A stretch of 64,000 nt of DNA from Lautropia sp. (GTDB lineage: Bacteria; Pseudomonadota; Gammaproteobacteria; Burkholderiales; Burkholderiaceae_E), in NCBI GenBank assembly GCA_030527825.1, contig JAUNAC010000001.1, positions 1,447,891 through 1,511,890 on the forward strand. Reading direction: 5' to 3'. The position numbers and the translations under genes are program-made. The notes under the pieces are model-generated. The model searched no databases and was not told the origin of the DNA. It worked only from the letters and a program-made list of their open reading frames with translations. Position 1 is the first letter of the stretch. The number at the start of each line of letters is the position of its first letter. This document shows, in pieces, positions 1 to 10,385 of this stretch.

Positions 1-440
1 ACACCCGGGATGGAGGTTTGGTCGTGGATGAGCAGGGAAATATACGGACGCGGCGTGGTCAGACATTGCTGGGCGATGGTGGCCCGATCAGTGTGCCGGT
101 CGGGGCAGACATCCAGATCGCAGATGATGGCAGTGTCATGGTCCGGGTTGGTCAGCAAAAGCCCAGTCAGGCGGGGCGAATCAAGCTGGTCGATCCGGAT
201 TTGAAGGATATGAAAAAAGGTGATGATGGCTTGATGCGGATGAAGGATGGCAGTGATGTATCTGCATCCGATAGCGTTCGCATCGTGCAGGGGGCGCTGG
301 AAGGCAGTAATGTCAATGTAGTCGAATCGATGGTCGGGATGATCGAGGTGTCCAGACAGTTCGAGATGCAGATGAAGTTGCTGCAATCGGCAGAAAGTAA
401 CGATCAGCGAGCCAGTCAGATTCTGGCACTGCATAGTTGA
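1..440 (+). CDS. flgF: FlgF, flagellar proximal rod protein (5' truncated)
   Basis: This is the C-terminal part of the proximal-rod protein FlgF; the gene begins upstream of the window and the first complete codon is at position 3. The visible start reads TRDGG-LVVDEQGN, the typical YTRDG repeat of FlgE/F/G proteins. The end carries the conserved SNVNVVESMVGMIEVSRQFE segment of the C-terminal helix, which packs into the rod coiled coil. A tail of FlgF type (LLQSAESNDQRASQIL) follows. flgG starts 52 bases downstream in the same direction, as in a standard flgBCDEFGHIJKL operon. Confidence 0.93.
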   Translation, partial: TRDGGLVVDEQGNIRTRRGQTLLGDGGPISVPVGADIQIADDGSVMVRVGQQKPSQAGRIKLVDPDLKDMKKGDDGLMRMKDGSDVSASDSVRIVQGALEGSNVNVVESMVGMIEVSRQFEMQMKLLQSAESNDQRASQILALHS

Positions 441-492
441 TGGACATTACAGGTCATGTTGTACAAAGGTAGGCATGAGGAGGTTTTAGAAA

Positions 493-1275
493 ATGATTAG
501 ATCATTGTGGATTGCAAAGACGGGCCTGGATGCGCAGCAGACCCAGATGGACGTGATATCCCATAACCTGGCAAACGTCAGCACCAATGGATACAAGCGC
601 TCTCAGGCGGTCTTTGAGGATCTGATTTATCAGAACATGCGTCAGGTAGGGGCCCAGTCCTCTGCGGACACCCAGCTGCCCACCGGGTTGCAGCTTGGTA
701 CCGGGGTCAGGCCGGTGGCGACTTCACGTCTGTTTACTCAGGGCAATTTGCAGCAGACCAGCAATAGCTTTGATCTGGCTATCAGCGGTCATGGGTTTTT
801 TCAGTTGCAGATGCCTGATGGGACAACCGGCTATACCCGCGATGGCTCCTTTCATCCGGATGCTCAGGGACAACTGGTGAATTCCAACGGGGTGCCGCTG
901 TCGCCCCCGATCAGCATTCCGCCGGGTACCAAGGAAGTGACCGTTGGCAATGATGGCACTGTTTCTGTTGCGGTAGCCGGTCAGGAGGGAGTCACCGAGA
1001 TTGGTCAGATCCAGCTGGCCATTTTCCAGAACGCAGCTGGTCTTGACCCTCAAGGGCAGAATGTCTTTAAGGAAAGTGATGCGTCGGGCTCCCCGACGTC
1101 TGCAACGCCTGGGGTCAATGGCGCGGGTATGCTGCAGCAGGGATATCTGGAGACATCCAACGTCAATGTCGTTGAAGAGCTGGTTTCGATGATTCAGACG
1201 CAGCGGGCGTATGAAATCAATTCGAAAGCCATTCAGACTTCTGATCAGATGCTGGCCAGAATTTCACAGCTTTAA
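493..1275 (+). CDS. flgG: FlgG, flagellar distal rod protein
   Basis: FlgG forms the distal rod that passes through the peptidoglycan and outer-membrane rings. The 260-residue length is that of the family. The N-terminus ([16 protein letters not shown], then [12 protein letters not shown]) is the rod/hook signature. The C-terminus has [20 protein letters not shown], the second signature helix. An AGGAGG-like ribosome site (aggaggtttt) precedes the ATG. It sits between flgF and flgH in the usual operon order. Confidence 0.97.
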   Translation: MIRSLWIAKTGLDAQQTQMDVISHNLANVSTNGYKRSQAVFEDLIYQNMRQVGAQSSADTQLPTGLQLGTGVRPVATSRLFTQGNLQQTSNSFDLAISGHGFFQLQMPDGTTGYTRDGSFHPDAQGQLVNSNGVPLSPPISIPPGTKEVTVGNDGTVSVAVAGQEGVTEIGQIQLAIFQNAAGLDPQGQNVFKESDASGSPTSATPGVNGAGMLQQGYLETSNVNVVEELVSMIQTQRAYEINSKAIQTSDQMLARISQL

Positions 1276-1306
1276 ACCGGACAAGACAACGGTGAAGGGG
1301 ATGGTC

Positions 1307-2005
1307 ATGCCTAGAATCTTGGCAGTTTGCATGAGAAGTGCATTCATGTGCATTCTGATGGGGACGGGCGCCTGTTCCTCGATTTTGCCGCCCGCGGCGA
1401 ATATCGAGACACCAATGGTTGATCATAATCGCCTGGCATCATTGCGTTCGGTGCCTCAGAAGGAGGCAAACGGGTCAATTTTCCAGGCCGGGGGTCAGCG
1501 CAACATGTTTGAGGACAGGCGCGCGCGGCAGCCCGGCGATATGCTCACTGTTTTGATACAGGAGCGGCTGGTAGCCAAACAGAGCTCAAACAGTGCGCTG
1601 GACCGCAAGGGAGGGGGGGCGGCCAAATTTGGTGCCATTCCTTTCCTGAAAGGGGAAAACCTGGGAAAACTTGGTCTGGATGCAACGACCAGCAACAGCT
1701 TCGAAGGCAAGGGAACTGCCGGCAATGAAAATCAGTTTGCCGGAACCATTACGGTGACGGTAGTGGAGGTGTTGCCGAACGGTAACCTGGTGGTGAGTGG
1801 TGAGAAGCAGGTTGGCATCAACCAGGGGGTGGAAACGCTGAAGTTTGCCGGGGTAGTCGATCCGCTGACGATCATGCCGGGCAATACCGTCAGCTCGACG
1901 CAAGTGGCGGATGCCCGTATGCAGGTACGGGATGGGGGTGATATTGATCACGTGCAGACTACCGGCTGGCTGACCCGGTTTTTCCTGTCCTTCATGCCTA
2001 TTTAA
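1307..2005 (+). CDS. flgH: FlgH, flagellar L-ring lipoprotein
   Basis: FlgH makes the outer-membrane L-ring around the flagellar rod. I chose the ATG at 1307 because GAAGGGG lies just upstream and it gives a normal lipoprotein signal: a short hydrophobic stretch ending in the lipobox TGAC, with Cys at about residue 23. An in-frame ATG lies six bases upstream. The protein is about 232 residues, normal for the family. It contains the conserved FEDRRARQPGDMLTVLI region and ends in the ring-domain pattern WLTRFFLSFMPI. Confidence 0.95.
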   Translation: MPRILAVCMRSAFMCILMGTGACSSILPPAANIETPMVDHNRLASLRSVPQKEANGSIFQAGGQRNMFEDRRARQPGDMLTVLIQERLVAKQSSNSALDRKGGGAAKFGAIPFLKGENLGKLGLDATTSNSFEGKGTAGNENQFAGTITVTVVEVLPNGNLVVSGEKQVGINQGVETLKFAGVVDPLTIMPGNTVSSTQVADARMQVRDGGDIDHVQTTGWLTRFFLSFMPI

Positions 2006-2165
2006 CGGATGGCCTGGCAGCTGTTCCGGCGCCATCGGGGACAATGGTGTTGTCGGTTGTTTTGAATAGGGCGGCTTTTTTTCAGCTCATCCGCAGATGA
2101 TGGTCCTCGGTATTCTGGTTTCATTCAGGTGGTGGTATCCACGAATCCAGAAAGGACCTCAGTCG

Positions 2166-3326
2166 ATGAGAAGATTGCAAGGAAAGCGCTTCAGTCAACG
2201 TATGCTGGCGGGCTGGATGGCAGGGAGCTTTGGCCTGGCCATGTTGTTCTGTACGGCGCCTGCCAGTGCGGAAAGGCTCAAGGAAGTTGCCAGCATACAA
2301 GGGGTCAGAGCAAATCAGTTGCTCGGATATGGCTTGATGGTGGGCCTGGATGGGACCGGGGATCAGACCACTCAGGCACCATTCACTGCCCAGAGCATGC
2401 GGTCGTTGCTGCAGCAGCTGGGCATCCAGCTGCCCGCGGGTGTGACGCCACAGCTCAAGAACTCCGCCGCGGTCATTGTGACTGCACAGCTGCCGGCTTT
2501 CGCGCAGCCGGGCCAGCAGATTGACGTGACTGTTTCGTCCGTCGGCAATGCAAAAAGTCTTCGGGGCGGTACGCTGCTATTGACTCCGCTGCGTGGTGTC
2601 GATGGCGAGATTTATGCGATGGCGCAAGGTAATGCCGTGGTGGGAGGGGCAGGCGCATCCGCGGGCGGCAGCAAGGTGCAGATAAATCACCTGAGCGCCG
2701 GACGTATTCCGGGGGGGGCCACTGTGGAGCGTGTGGTACCCAACCAGATCATGTCGGGAGACTCGATTCGTATCGAGTTGAACCGGACTGATTTTTCAGA
2801 TGTCCGGCTGGTCACGGACGCCATTAACCAGAAGATTCGCAGCCGGTTGGGCGGTGATGGCCGGCAGGCAGTGGCGATGGATGCGCGGGCAGTGCAGGTG
2901 CCATTGCCCAGGGATCCGGCCATGCGGGTGGGATTTCTGGCAGAGCTGGAGTCCATGGAGGTGTCGCTGAGCGCCGCTCCGGCAAAAGTGATTGTCAATG
3001 CCAGAACGGGATCTGTGGTGATGAATCAATCAGTGACGCTCCTCCCGAGTGCGGTGGCACACGGCAACCTGTCTGTGACGGTGTCTTCAACACCAGTGGT
3101 CAGTCAGCCAGGATCGTTTTCTGGTGGCCAGACGGTCGCCGGACAGGTGTCGGATATTACGGTTCGACAGGAGGGCGGAGCGGTGAGAATGTTGCCGAAA
3201 TCCGCACAGCTGAAGGATTTGGTGAGGACCCTGAACTCGTTGGGCGCGACCCCGCAGGACCTCATTGCAATTCTTCAAGCCTTGCAGGCGGCAGGAAGCC
3301 TCAAGGCCGAGCTGGAGATCATCTGA
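2166..3326 (+). CDS. flgI: FlgI, flagellar P-ring protein
   Basis: FlgI assembles the periplasmic P-ring. The chosen ATG at 2166 follows an AAAGGA site and yields a Sec signal peptide ending APASA before ERLKEVASIQGVR, the highly conserved mature start. About 386 residues. The GYGLMVGLDGTGDQT motif and the C-terminal SLGATPQDLIAILQALQAAG are typical. The open frame extends 69 bases further upstream, but that part is not conserved-looking. Downstream, flgJ starts 16 bases after the stop. Confidence 0.96.
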   Translation: MRRLQGKRFSQRMLAGWMAGSFGLAMLFCTAPASAERLKEVASIQGVRANQLLGYGLMVGLDGTGDQTTQAPFTAQSMRSLLQQLGIQLPAGVTPQLKNSAAVIVTAQLPAFAQPGQQIDVTVSSVGNAKSLRGGTLLLTPLRGVDGEIYAMAQGNAVVGGAGASAGGSKVQINHLSAGRIPGGATVERVVPNQIMSGDSIRIELNRTDFSDVRLVTDAINQKIRSRLGGDGRQAVAMDARAVQVPLPRDPAMRVGFLAELESMEVSLSAAPAKVIVNARTGSVVMNQSVTLLPSAVAHGNLSVTVSSTPVVSQPGSFSGGQTVAGQVSDITVRQEGGAVRMLPKSAQLKDLVRTLNSLGATPQDLIAILQALQAAGSLKAELEII

Positions 3327-3342
3327 CCCAGCCAGGAGATCA

Positions 3343-4320
3343 ATGGTGTCTGTTGATGATTCGTCACTGATTGCAAGACGGGCTGACCCTGTCACTGATG
3401 GCCTTGCGTTCGATGGCCATGCACTGGATAGCCTGCGACATAGATCTTCTCAGGACCGGCAGGCCATTCGTGAGGTGGCCAGGCAGTTCGAGGCGCTGTT
3501 CATGCGTCAGTTGCTCAAGGAAATGCGGAATACGATCCCGAGAAGCGGATTGTTTGAAGGAGACGGCAGCGATACGTTCATGAGCATGCTGGATAGCCAG
3601 TTGTCCGGTCTGGCTGCCGGGCAGACTGGCGGTCTGAGCGAAATGATTGAACGGCAGCTGACTGGCGGCAGCCAGGCCGGGATCGACATGCATCAGGCCG
3701 GACAAGCTGCAGGTGGGGGGATGCCTGCTTCGGTTGTTGTCGGGCATGTGCCTGGCCATGTGTCTGCTGCGAGGGACGGCATCGGGGCGGCGGCTGGTTC
3801 GGATGAGATGGCTCAGCCACGGGACGAGCACAGCGCGACGCTCGGGCCGGTACAGGAGGCATTTGTCAAACGGATGTGGCCCCATGCACTGCAGGCGCAG
3901 CGCGTTACCGGTCTTCCGGCAGCGTGGGTCGTTGGTCAGGCGGCATTGGAGTCTGGTTGGGGTCAGCGCGATATACGTGATGAGGCAGGTTTGCCCAGCC
4001 ACAACCTGTTTGGCATTAAGGCCGGCAAGGGATGGAAGGGAAAGACGGTTGCCGCGGTTACGACCGAGTACGTCGATGGGGTGGCGAGAAAGTCGGTTGA
4101 ACTGTTCAGGCGCTACGGAAGTTATGTCGAAGCGTTTGCGGACTGGGGAAATCTGCTGGCAAATAATCCGCGTTTCAGGCAGGCATTGAATGCCGCAGAT
4201 GCGGGTGCGTTTGCAGAGGGACTGGAGAAGGGAGGGTACGCTACCGACCCTTCGTATGGCAGGAAGCTGAAGCAGACCATCAGTAACCTGGTACTTGCAG
4301 TTGCTGGGTGGACGAAATAA
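3343..4320 (+). CDS. flgJ: FlgJ, rod-cap protein with peptidoglycan hydrolase domain
   Basis: This is the two-domain form of FlgJ found in beta- and gammaproteobacteria. Residues about 45-105 are the rod-binding cap domain (VARQFEALFMRQLLKEMR). Residues about 165-320 are a glucosaminidase-type muramidase domain containing ALESGWGQ, whose Glu is the expected catalytic acid, and SHNLFGIKAGKGW. It locally opens the murein so the rod can pass. The ATG at 3343 follows CAGGAGATCA, a good ribosome site; the frame opens earlier inside flgI. Confidence 0.95.
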   Translation: MVSVDDSSLIARRADPVTDGLAFDGHALDSLRHRSSQDRQAIREVARQFEALFMRQLLKEMRNTIPRSGLFEGDGSDTFMSMLDSQLSGLAAGQTGGLSEMIERQLTGGSQAGIDMHQAGQAAGGGMPASVVVGHVPGHVSAARDGIGAAAGSDEMAQPRDEHSATLGPVQEAFVKRMWPHALQAQRVTGLPAAWVVGQAALESGWGQRDIRDEAGLPSHNLFGIKAGKGWKGKTVAAVTTEYVDGVARKSVELFRRYGSYVEAFADWGNLLANNPRFRQALNAADAGAFAEGLEKGGYATDPSYGRKLKQTISNLVLAVAGWTK

Positions 4321-4339
4321 CCGAAAGGGAACGAGCATT

Positions 4340-6220
4340 ATGGCGGGGCTAATCCAGATTGGTCAGAGTGCGCTGGCAGCAGCCTATGCACAACTGCAGA
4401 CAGGTGGGCACAACATTGCAAATGTGCATACGCCAGGTTATGTCCGTCAGGAAGTGCAACTTGCAACAGCTGGCGGTCAATATCATGGTCACGGCTATAT
4501 TGGCAATGGCGTTGAGGTGCAGGACGTCAGGCGTGCATATGACCGTTTCATGTCCGATGAGGTGACCCGGACGACCTCGCTTGCCGGAGCGGATGCAGTT
4601 CGGGCGCAGCAAATGAGTCAGGTGGATAATCTGCTGGCAGATACAGAGACGGGTATTGGCGCAGCCATGGACGAATTCCGCGCCGCTATTGGGGATATGG
4701 TGAATCACCCGGCGGACGCCAGCGCCAGGGCGGTGGTTGTTTCGCGGGCTGACTCGGTGGCGCGCCGTATTTCGGATACAGCACTTCGGCTGGAAACCAT
4801 GGTTGCCGATGCCGGCAAGCGCATGGAGGAAGCGTCAGAATACGTGAATGTACGGCTCGATCAGGTTGCATCGCTGAATGGGAAAATCAGTGAGGCGATG
4901 GCCAATGGTCACCAGCCAAACGATTTGAAAGATCAGCGAGATGTTTTGATCAACGAGCTGGCGGCAAAAATCCAGTTGACCAGAGATGACCAGCTCGATG
5001 GCTCCGTCAATCTGTATTCCGCGAATGGACATTCCCTGGTGCTTTCCGATCGTGCGGCTGCGTTGAAGGTGGCGCCCGGAAATGCAGACTCCGCCAGGAG
5101 TCGCCTGCTATTGGACATCACGGGCAAGCAGGTGGAGTTGACGGAAAGTACGCTTGGATCCGGTGAAATCGCTGGCCTGATGCGCTTCCGGGATCAGGAT
5201 CTGCTTGCCGTGCAGTCATCCCTGGGCAGGTTGGCTGCAGCTTTTGCAGGTGCATATAATCAACAGCAGGCCAAGGGCCTGGACGAACAGGGGAACCGGG
5301 GTGGGCCGATGTTCGAGGTCGGGAGCCCTCTGGTGCAATCGGGTGAGAAAAATACCGGGAATGCACAGTTTAGCGCACGTATTGAGGATCCGTCGAAACT
5401 CAAGGCAAGCGATTATCGTCTGACTTATGACGGGTCTGTCTACCAGCTGGAGGATGTTGTCACCAAGAATCGACGGGAGTTCACTCAGGTACCGATCAGT
5501 GTTGATGGCCTGCGGATCGAGCAAACCGCTGGCAATATGGCTGCCGGTGATTCCATGTTCATTCAGGCCGGCACGGTATATGCGGGACGCATGCGTTCAC
5601 TACTACATGATGGAAAGGATATTGCTGCTGCGGATCCGATGTCTTATAAAAAAGGAGTGCTCAACAGAGGAAGCGTCCAGGTCGCAGATCTTGTAGAAGA
5701 AACGACTGGTATGGGAAGGATAGATCCGATACGGATTACATTTACGGCAGCGGACCGTTATTCCGTATCAGTCAATGGAAATGTCGTCGCAGCGGATCAG
5801 CGCTATGTTCCGGGTGCCAGTGTATCTGTCAATGGCTGGAAGGTCAGTCTTGAAGGGCAGGCGGTAACGGGTGACACAATAGATCTGGAAAAACGGAAAT
5901 TTCCGAAGATGGATAACGGAAATGTCCACAATATGGTTCTCCTGGCAGATGAGCGTACCGTGGATGGAGAAACTTTCAATCAGTCATTTGAGTCTCTTTT
6001 ATCGGATGTCGGTAGCCGTTCATTGTTGAGCAAGACGGCAGAGAAAGCATCCAGCAGGATGCTAGACGGAGCAAAGGCTACTCTGGCGAATCGCAGCGGT
6101 GTAAATCTTGATGAAGAAGCGGCGCGATTGTTGCAGTACCGTCAGGCATATCAGGCGGCTGCAAAGGTGATTCAGACAGCGGATGAAATGTTCAATTCGA
6201 TTCTGGCTATAGCAAGGTGA
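4340..6220 (+). CDS. flgK: FlgK, hook-filament junction protein 1
   Basis: FlgK (HAP1) joins the hook to FlgL and the filament. The 626-residue protein has the N-terminal signature GHNIANVHTPGYVRQ and the C-terminal NLDEEAARLLQYRQAYQAAAKVIQ, which form the conserved D0/D1 coiled-coil ends. The start ATG at 4340 follows AAAGGGA. The stop codon is six bases before the preferred flgL start, so the two are probably translationally coupled. Confidence 0.96.
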   Translation: MAGLIQIGQSALAAAYAQLQTGGHNIANVHTPGYVRQEVQLATAGGQYHGHGYIGNGVEVQDVRRAYDRFMSDEVTRTTSLAGADAVRAQQMSQVDNLLADTETGIGAAMDEFRAAIGDMVNHPADASARAVVVSRADSVARRISDTALRLETMVADAGKRMEEASEYVNVRLDQVASLNGKISEAMANGHQPNDLKDQRDVLINELAAKIQLTRDDQLDGSVNLYSANGHSLVLSDRAAALKVAPGNADSARSRLLLDITGKQVELTESTLGSGEIAGLMRFRDQDLLAVQSSLGRLAAAFAGAYNQQQAKGLDEQGNRGGPMFEVGSPLVQSGEKNTGNAQFSARIEDPSKLKASDYRLTYDGSVYQLEDVVTKNRREFTQVPISVDGLRIEQTAGNMAAGDSMFIQAGTVYAGRMRSLLHDGKDIAAADPMSYKKGVLNRGSVQVADLVEETTGMGRIDPIRITFTAADRYSVSVNGNVVAADQRYVPGASVSVNGWKVSLEGQAVTGDTIDLEKRKFPKMDNGNVHNMVLLADERTVDGETFNQSFESLLSDVGSRSLLSKTAEKASSRMLDGAKATLANRSGVNLDEEAARLLQYRQAYQAAAKVIQTADEMFNSILAIAR

Positions 6221-6225
6221 TCATG

Positions 6226-7125
6226 ATGCGGGTGGCAACGAGTCAATTCCGAAACCAGGCAATTACAAATATTTCTGAACAGCAGTCAACTATTGCCAGA
6301 CTTCAGCAGCAGGCATCTTCTGGTCAGAAAGTGAACCGGCCAAGTGATGATCCGCTGGCGATGGCAGAGGCTGAACGGCTTAGATCAGAGATGGCACGAA
6401 ATCAGATCGAAAGAAGAATGATGTCTTATGCCAAGAGCCAGATGGCGCAGTCTGAGAGTCTGATCAGTAGTGGCATTGATATATTACAGCGTGCACGTGA
6501 TCTAATGATTAGTGCACGAAACGGAACGATGAGTGATCAAGACCGTTTTACAATCGCCAACCAGCTTCGCCAGTACCGTATAGAGCTGTGGGATCTGGCT
6601 GGACAGCGCAGTCAGGATGGCAGCTACGTATTCGGTGGTAAGGGAAGTGAGGATGAACCATTTTGGCCAGAAGATGCGCCTCGTTTTATCGGCGAGCCCG
6701 GAATACGTCAGACGGGATTATCAATTCCGTATCCTATGACTGTTGACGGTTCGCGAATCATGCAAGGGTTTGGTGCCGATGGCAACGCTAGTATTTTCGA
6801 AGAGCTTGACGCTGTTGTTCAGGGTTTGAGTCGTGGTGGGCCTTATGCCGATCAGGCACTTCAAAAGGGCATGTATTCCGTAGATATGACTTTAGGCTTG
6901 ATGAGTGAGCAGAGAAGCCTATTGGGAGAACAGATGCATGTGGTAGACGCTCGTGAACGCCTGTTGGATTCTGGTGATCTGAATGCCAAGCAGAGACGAT
7001 CGGATTTGATGGACACTGATTATGCGGAAGTCTTGTCTGGAATTCAGTCCCGTAATACTGCATTGCAGGCCGCGATGCAGACCTATTCACAGATCTCCCA
7101 GCTGTCCATGTTTAATTACCTCTGA
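6226..7125 (+). CDS. flgL: FlgL, hook-filament junction protein 3
   Basis: FlgL (HAP3) is the second hook-filament adaptor and is flagellin-like at its ends. It starts MRVATSQFRNQAITNISEQQ and has the Q-x-x-S-G-x-K-V-x-x-P-S-D-D-P element, then ends ALQAAMQTYSQISQLSMFNYL. About 299 residues. I chose the ATG at 6226, which is preceded by AAGGTG; a GTG at 6217 overlaps the flgK stop and an ATG lies at 6223. It is the last gene of the flagellar structural operon. Confidence 0.95.
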   Translation: MRVATSQFRNQAITNISEQQSTIARLQQQASSGQKVNRPSDDPLAMAEAERLRSEMARNQIERRMMSYAKSQMAQSESLISSGIDILQRARDLMISARNGTMSDQDRFTIANQLRQYRIELWDLAGQRSQDGSYVFGGKGSEDEPFWPEDAPRFIGEPGIRQTGLSIPYPMTVDGSRIMQGFGADGNASIFEELDAVVQGLSRGGPYADQALQKGMYSVDMTLGLMSEQRSLLGEQMHVVDARERLLDSGDLNAKQRRSDLMDTDYAEVLSGIQSRNTALQAAMQTYSQISQLSMFNYL

Positions 7126-7202
7126 TCCACTGGTACGTTGAGTCGATCTCTTTCCCGGGGTAGGCTGGGATATTGATCTTGCGAACACGGGGAAGCGTTT
7201 TG

Positions 7203-8387
7203 ATGTCACTATCGGAACTGTTGATCGGGTATCGACCTGTTATTGATCGTGACCGGCGTATCATGGCATTGCAGGTTCGTCTGGCCTCTCTGGGGGAGGG
7301 GCCTCTGTTGTTTTCAACACTTTATCATCTGGTGGCTGGTGATCGGCCGTTGCAGTCTCACACGCTTTTGTTATCGGCTCCGACAGCAGAGTTTGATGCC
7401 GGATTGTTGGAAGTGGATCCAACCCCCGGACTGTGGCTGGAGGTTCCTGCCCGAGTGGCGCAGGATCCGGATCATCAACAGATGCTGCTTCTGTTGCATG
7501 AGAAGGGTATGGGCATGGTACTGGAGGGGATGCCAGATGTGCAGTTGCCAGATGATCTTTTAGCGGTGTTTCGCCTGGCTATGGTAGACATGGAGGCTGA
7601 GCGCCGTGGCAAGGAAAATGAAGTTGATACGGGCATGATCCGCCCACGGGCGCGCCGGAACAAGGCTGTGGTTCAGGTGGGAGTGAATGATTTGGTATCC
7701 ATGGAACAGGCTTTTTCAATGGGAGCATATGCAGTGTGCGGCTGGCAGGTTCCTCCGCTGGCCCGCTCTGATGAGGCCGTCGGGAGTGCTGACTATTTAG
7801 GCGTGGTCAGACTCCTGTCCATGGTTGACCGAGATGCTTCATTGCGGGAAATTGAGGCCGTGATTCGGCAAGAGCCAGAAATTGCTTTCCGGTTACTGCA
7901 GCACATTGACTCGTTAGGATTCGGTTTGTCGGTACCTGTGCAGAATTTTCAGCACGCGGTTATGTTCATGGGATACCAGGGGTTGAGACGCTGGCTGTCT
8001 CTAATGCTGGTCAGTGTTAGTGCAGATGACAGTCGCAGACCATTGATGCTTGCTTCGTTTCGGCGGGGGCTTATTCTCGAACGCCTGGCTGGAAACGGTG
8101 CAGATGGGGATATACGTGAAGAAATGTTCTTGTTAGGGGTATTTTCTCTGCTGGATCGTGCTTTGGGTCAACCCTTTTCCATATTGCTGGCCAAGGTTCG
8201 CGTGTCTGATGCGGTACGTCAGGCGCTGGTGGATGGACAGGGACCATATGCGCCTTTACTGCAGTTAGTAGCAGCGATCGAACAGGGGCCATCACCCTCT
8301 CTTTTGTCCTGTCTGGAGGATTGTCATGTGTCACTGGAGTCCTGTAACAGGGCAGTTCTTGCGACCTTGCGTGTTGTCGAGGTCTGA
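7203..8387 (+). CDS. HDOD-domain protein with degenerate EAL-like N-terminal half
   Basis: About 394 residues in the YuxH-like arrangement: residues 1-180 resemble an EAL phosphodiesterase fold, with the opening GYRPVIDRDRRIMALQV. It lacks the EAL motif and the metal-binding acidic residues. Residues about 190-390 are an HDOD domain (IEAVIRQEPEIAFRLLQHIDS, FMGYQGLRRWLSLML). It is therefore probably a non-catalytic signalling or scaffolding protein, perhaps sensing cyclic di-GMP. It lies 77 bases after flgL in the same direction, so a link to motility is likely but inferred. The start ATG follows GGGGAAG. Confidence 0.8.
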   Translation: MSLSELLIGYRPVIDRDRRIMALQVRLASLGEGPLLFSTLYHLVAGDRPLQSHTLLLSAPTAEFDAGLLEVDPTPGLWLEVPARVAQDPDHQQMLLLLHEKGMGMVLEGMPDVQLPDDLLAVFRLAMVDMEAERRGKENEVDTGMIRPRARRNKAVVQVGVNDLVSMEQAFSMGAYAVCGWQVPPLARSDEAVGSADYLGVVRLLSMVDRDASLREIEAVIRQEPEIAFRLLQHIDSLGFGLSVPVQNFQHAVMFMGYQGLRRWLSLMLVSVSADDSRRPLMLASFRRGLILERLAGNGADGDIREEMFLLGVFSLLDRALGQPFSILLAKVRVSDAVRQALVDGQGPYAPLLQLVAAIEQGPSPSLLSCLEDCHVSLESCNRAVLATLRVVEV

Positions 8388-8490
8388 AGAATAAATATTT
8401 ATAAAGGTGATATTTCAGGCTGTCCCCGTGATGGCCCGGTATTATGAGTTTAGCTGGATGTAGAATAACGGCCATTTGTCCGGAGAGATC

Positions 8491-10329
8491 ATGCCCAAAC
8501 TACGTTCAGCAACCAGTACCCAAGGACGGAATATGGCGGGTGCCCGTGCGCTGTGGCGCGCGACGGGTATGAAGGAGACTGATTTTGGCAAGCCGATTAT
8601 TGCCGTCGTGAACTCGTTCACACAGTTCGTGCCCGGGCATGTGCATTTGCGTGATATGGGCCGGCTCGTGGCAACTCAGATCGAGGCTGCTGGTGCTGTT
8701 GCCAAGGAGTTCAATACTATCGCAGTCGATGACGGGATTGCCATGGGACATGGGGGGATGCTGTATTCGCTCCCGTCGCGTGATCTGATTGCCGATTCTG
8801 TCGAATATATGGTGAATGCGCATTGTGCAGACGCCATGGTCTGTATTTCAAATTGTGACAAAATTACACCTGGGATGCTGATGGCTGCGTTGCGTCTGAA
8901 CATTCCTGCTATCTTCGTCTCTGGTGGCCCCATGGAAGCGGGCAAGACGAAACTCTCGTCGAACCGGGTGATCAAGCTGGATCTGGTGGATGCCATGATT
9001 GAGGGGGCGAATCCTGAAACCAGTGATATGGACAGTGATTTGATCGAACGATCCGCCTGCCCGACCTGTGGTTCATGTTCCGGTATGTTTACAGCCAACT
9101 CCATGAACTGTCTGACTGAAGCGTTGGGTTTGAGCCTGCCTGGTAACGGTTCATGCTTGGCTACTCACGTGGATCGGAAGCAGCTCTTCTTGCAGGCTGG
9201 TAAGCAGGTGGTTGAGCTGTGCCGCCGCTATTATCAGGAGAACGATGCGTCAGTCCTGCCGCGAAGCATCGCGACCAAGGCAGCGTTCGAGAATGCAATG
9301 AGCCTGGATATCGCCATGGGGGGCTCGACCAATACGGTATTGCATCTTCTGGCGGCAGCTCAAGAGGCCGAGGTGGATTTCAACATGGGGGATATTGACC
9401 GGCTATCGCGTATTGTTCCCTGTCTGAGCAAGGTGGCTCCCAACACTGCCAAATATCATATGGAAGACGTTCATCGCGCCGGTGGTGTGATGGCCATTCT
9501 AGGTGAGCTGGACAGGGCTGGTTTGTTACACAATGATACTCGTACGGTTCTTGGGCATTCGATGGCGACGCAGCTTGCCCAGTACGACATCATGCAGACC
9601 CAAGATGAAGATGTGCGTACTTTTTTCCGCGCCGGGCCAGCTGGTATTCGCACGACAGAGGCTTTTTCGCAGGACTATCGTTGGGACACGCTGGATGATG
9701 ACAGAGCCGAAGGCTGTATTCGGGACAAGGCTCACGCGTACAGCCAGGATGGCGGTTTGGCCATGCTGTCTGGCAACCTGGCGGAGAATGGTTGCATTGT
9801 GAAGACCGCGGGGGTGGATGAGAGCATTCTGCGGTTTACGGGCAAGGCCAAGGTGTATGAAAGTCAGGAAGATGCGGTCAGCGCTATCTTGGGGGGTCAG
9901 GTCGTGGCGGGCGATGTGGTTGTGATCCGTTACGAAGGTCCCAAGGGAGGGCCAGGAATGCAGGAGATGTTGTATCCCACCAGTTATCTCAAGTCGATGG
10001 GTTTGGGTAAATCCTGTGCGCTGTTGACAGATGGGCGTTTTTCCGGAGGTACGTCTGGCCTGTCTATCGGGCACGTATCGCCCGAAGCGGCCTCCGGAGG
10101 ACTGATCGGACTGGTTGAAGACGGCGATACGATCACTATTGATATTCCTGGGCGGCGGATTCAGCTGGAGGTGCCGGAAGATGTGCTGACGAAACGCCGG
10201 CAGGTGATGGATGCCCGTGGCTGGCACCCTGTTAACCGGAAGCGGACCGTGTCGTTTGCCTTGAAAGTGTTCGGACATTTTGCGACATCTGCCGATAAAG
10301 GGGCCGTGAGAGACAAGACGATGCTCTAG
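8491..10329 (+). CDS. ilvD: Dihydroxy-acid dehydratase
   Basis: IlvD dehydrates 2,3-dihydroxy-isovalerate and its isoleucine homologue, the third common step of branched-chain amino-acid synthesis. The 612-residue protein carries the Fe-S cluster cysteines in [12 protein letters not shown] and in [18 protein letters not shown], plus the C-terminal [21 protein letters not shown] motif. The ATG at 8491 is preceded by CGGAGAG; the frame opens at a TTG 15 bases earlier. It is a single gene with about 100 bases upstream in which I see no clear consensus promoter. Confidence 0.97.
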   Translation: MPKLRSATSTQGRNMAGARALWRATGMKETDFGKPIIAVVNSFTQFVPGHVHLRDMGRLVATQIEAAGAVAKEFNTIAVDDGIAMGHGGMLYSLPSRDLIADSVEYMVNAHCADAMVCISNCDKITPGMLMAALRLNIPAIFVSGGPMEAGKTKLSSNRVIKLDLVDAMIEGANPETSDMDSDLIERSACPTCGSCSGMFTANSMNCLTEALGLSLPGNGSCLATHVDRKQLFLQAGKQVVELCRRYYQENDASVLPRSIATKAAFENAMSLDIAMGGSTNTVLHLLAAAQEAEVDFNMGDIDRLSRIVPCLSKVAPNTAKYHMEDVHRAGGVMAILGELDRAGLLHNDTRTVLGHSMATQLAQYDIMQTQDEDVRTFFRAGPAGIRTTEAFSQDYRWDTLDDDRAEGCIRDKAHAYSQDGGLAMLSGNLAENGCIVKTAGVDESILRFTGKAKVYESQEDAVSAILGGQVVAGDVVVIRYEGPKGGPGMQEMLYPTSYLKSMGLGKSCALLTDGRFSGGTSGLSIGHVSPEAASGGLIGLVEDGDTITIDIPGRRIQLEVPEDVLTKRRQVMDARGWHPVNRKRTVSFALKVFGHFATSADKGAVRDKTML

Positions 10330-10385
10330 TCGTTTGCATGGCGGTGGGCTTTCTGGCAATGAGCGGGGTGGTTGCCTTAAATTTG

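Noticed and set aside
3364-4338. A 324-codon minus-strand frame opposite flgJ
   Set aside because: Antisense shadow of flgJ without a plausible start or domain.
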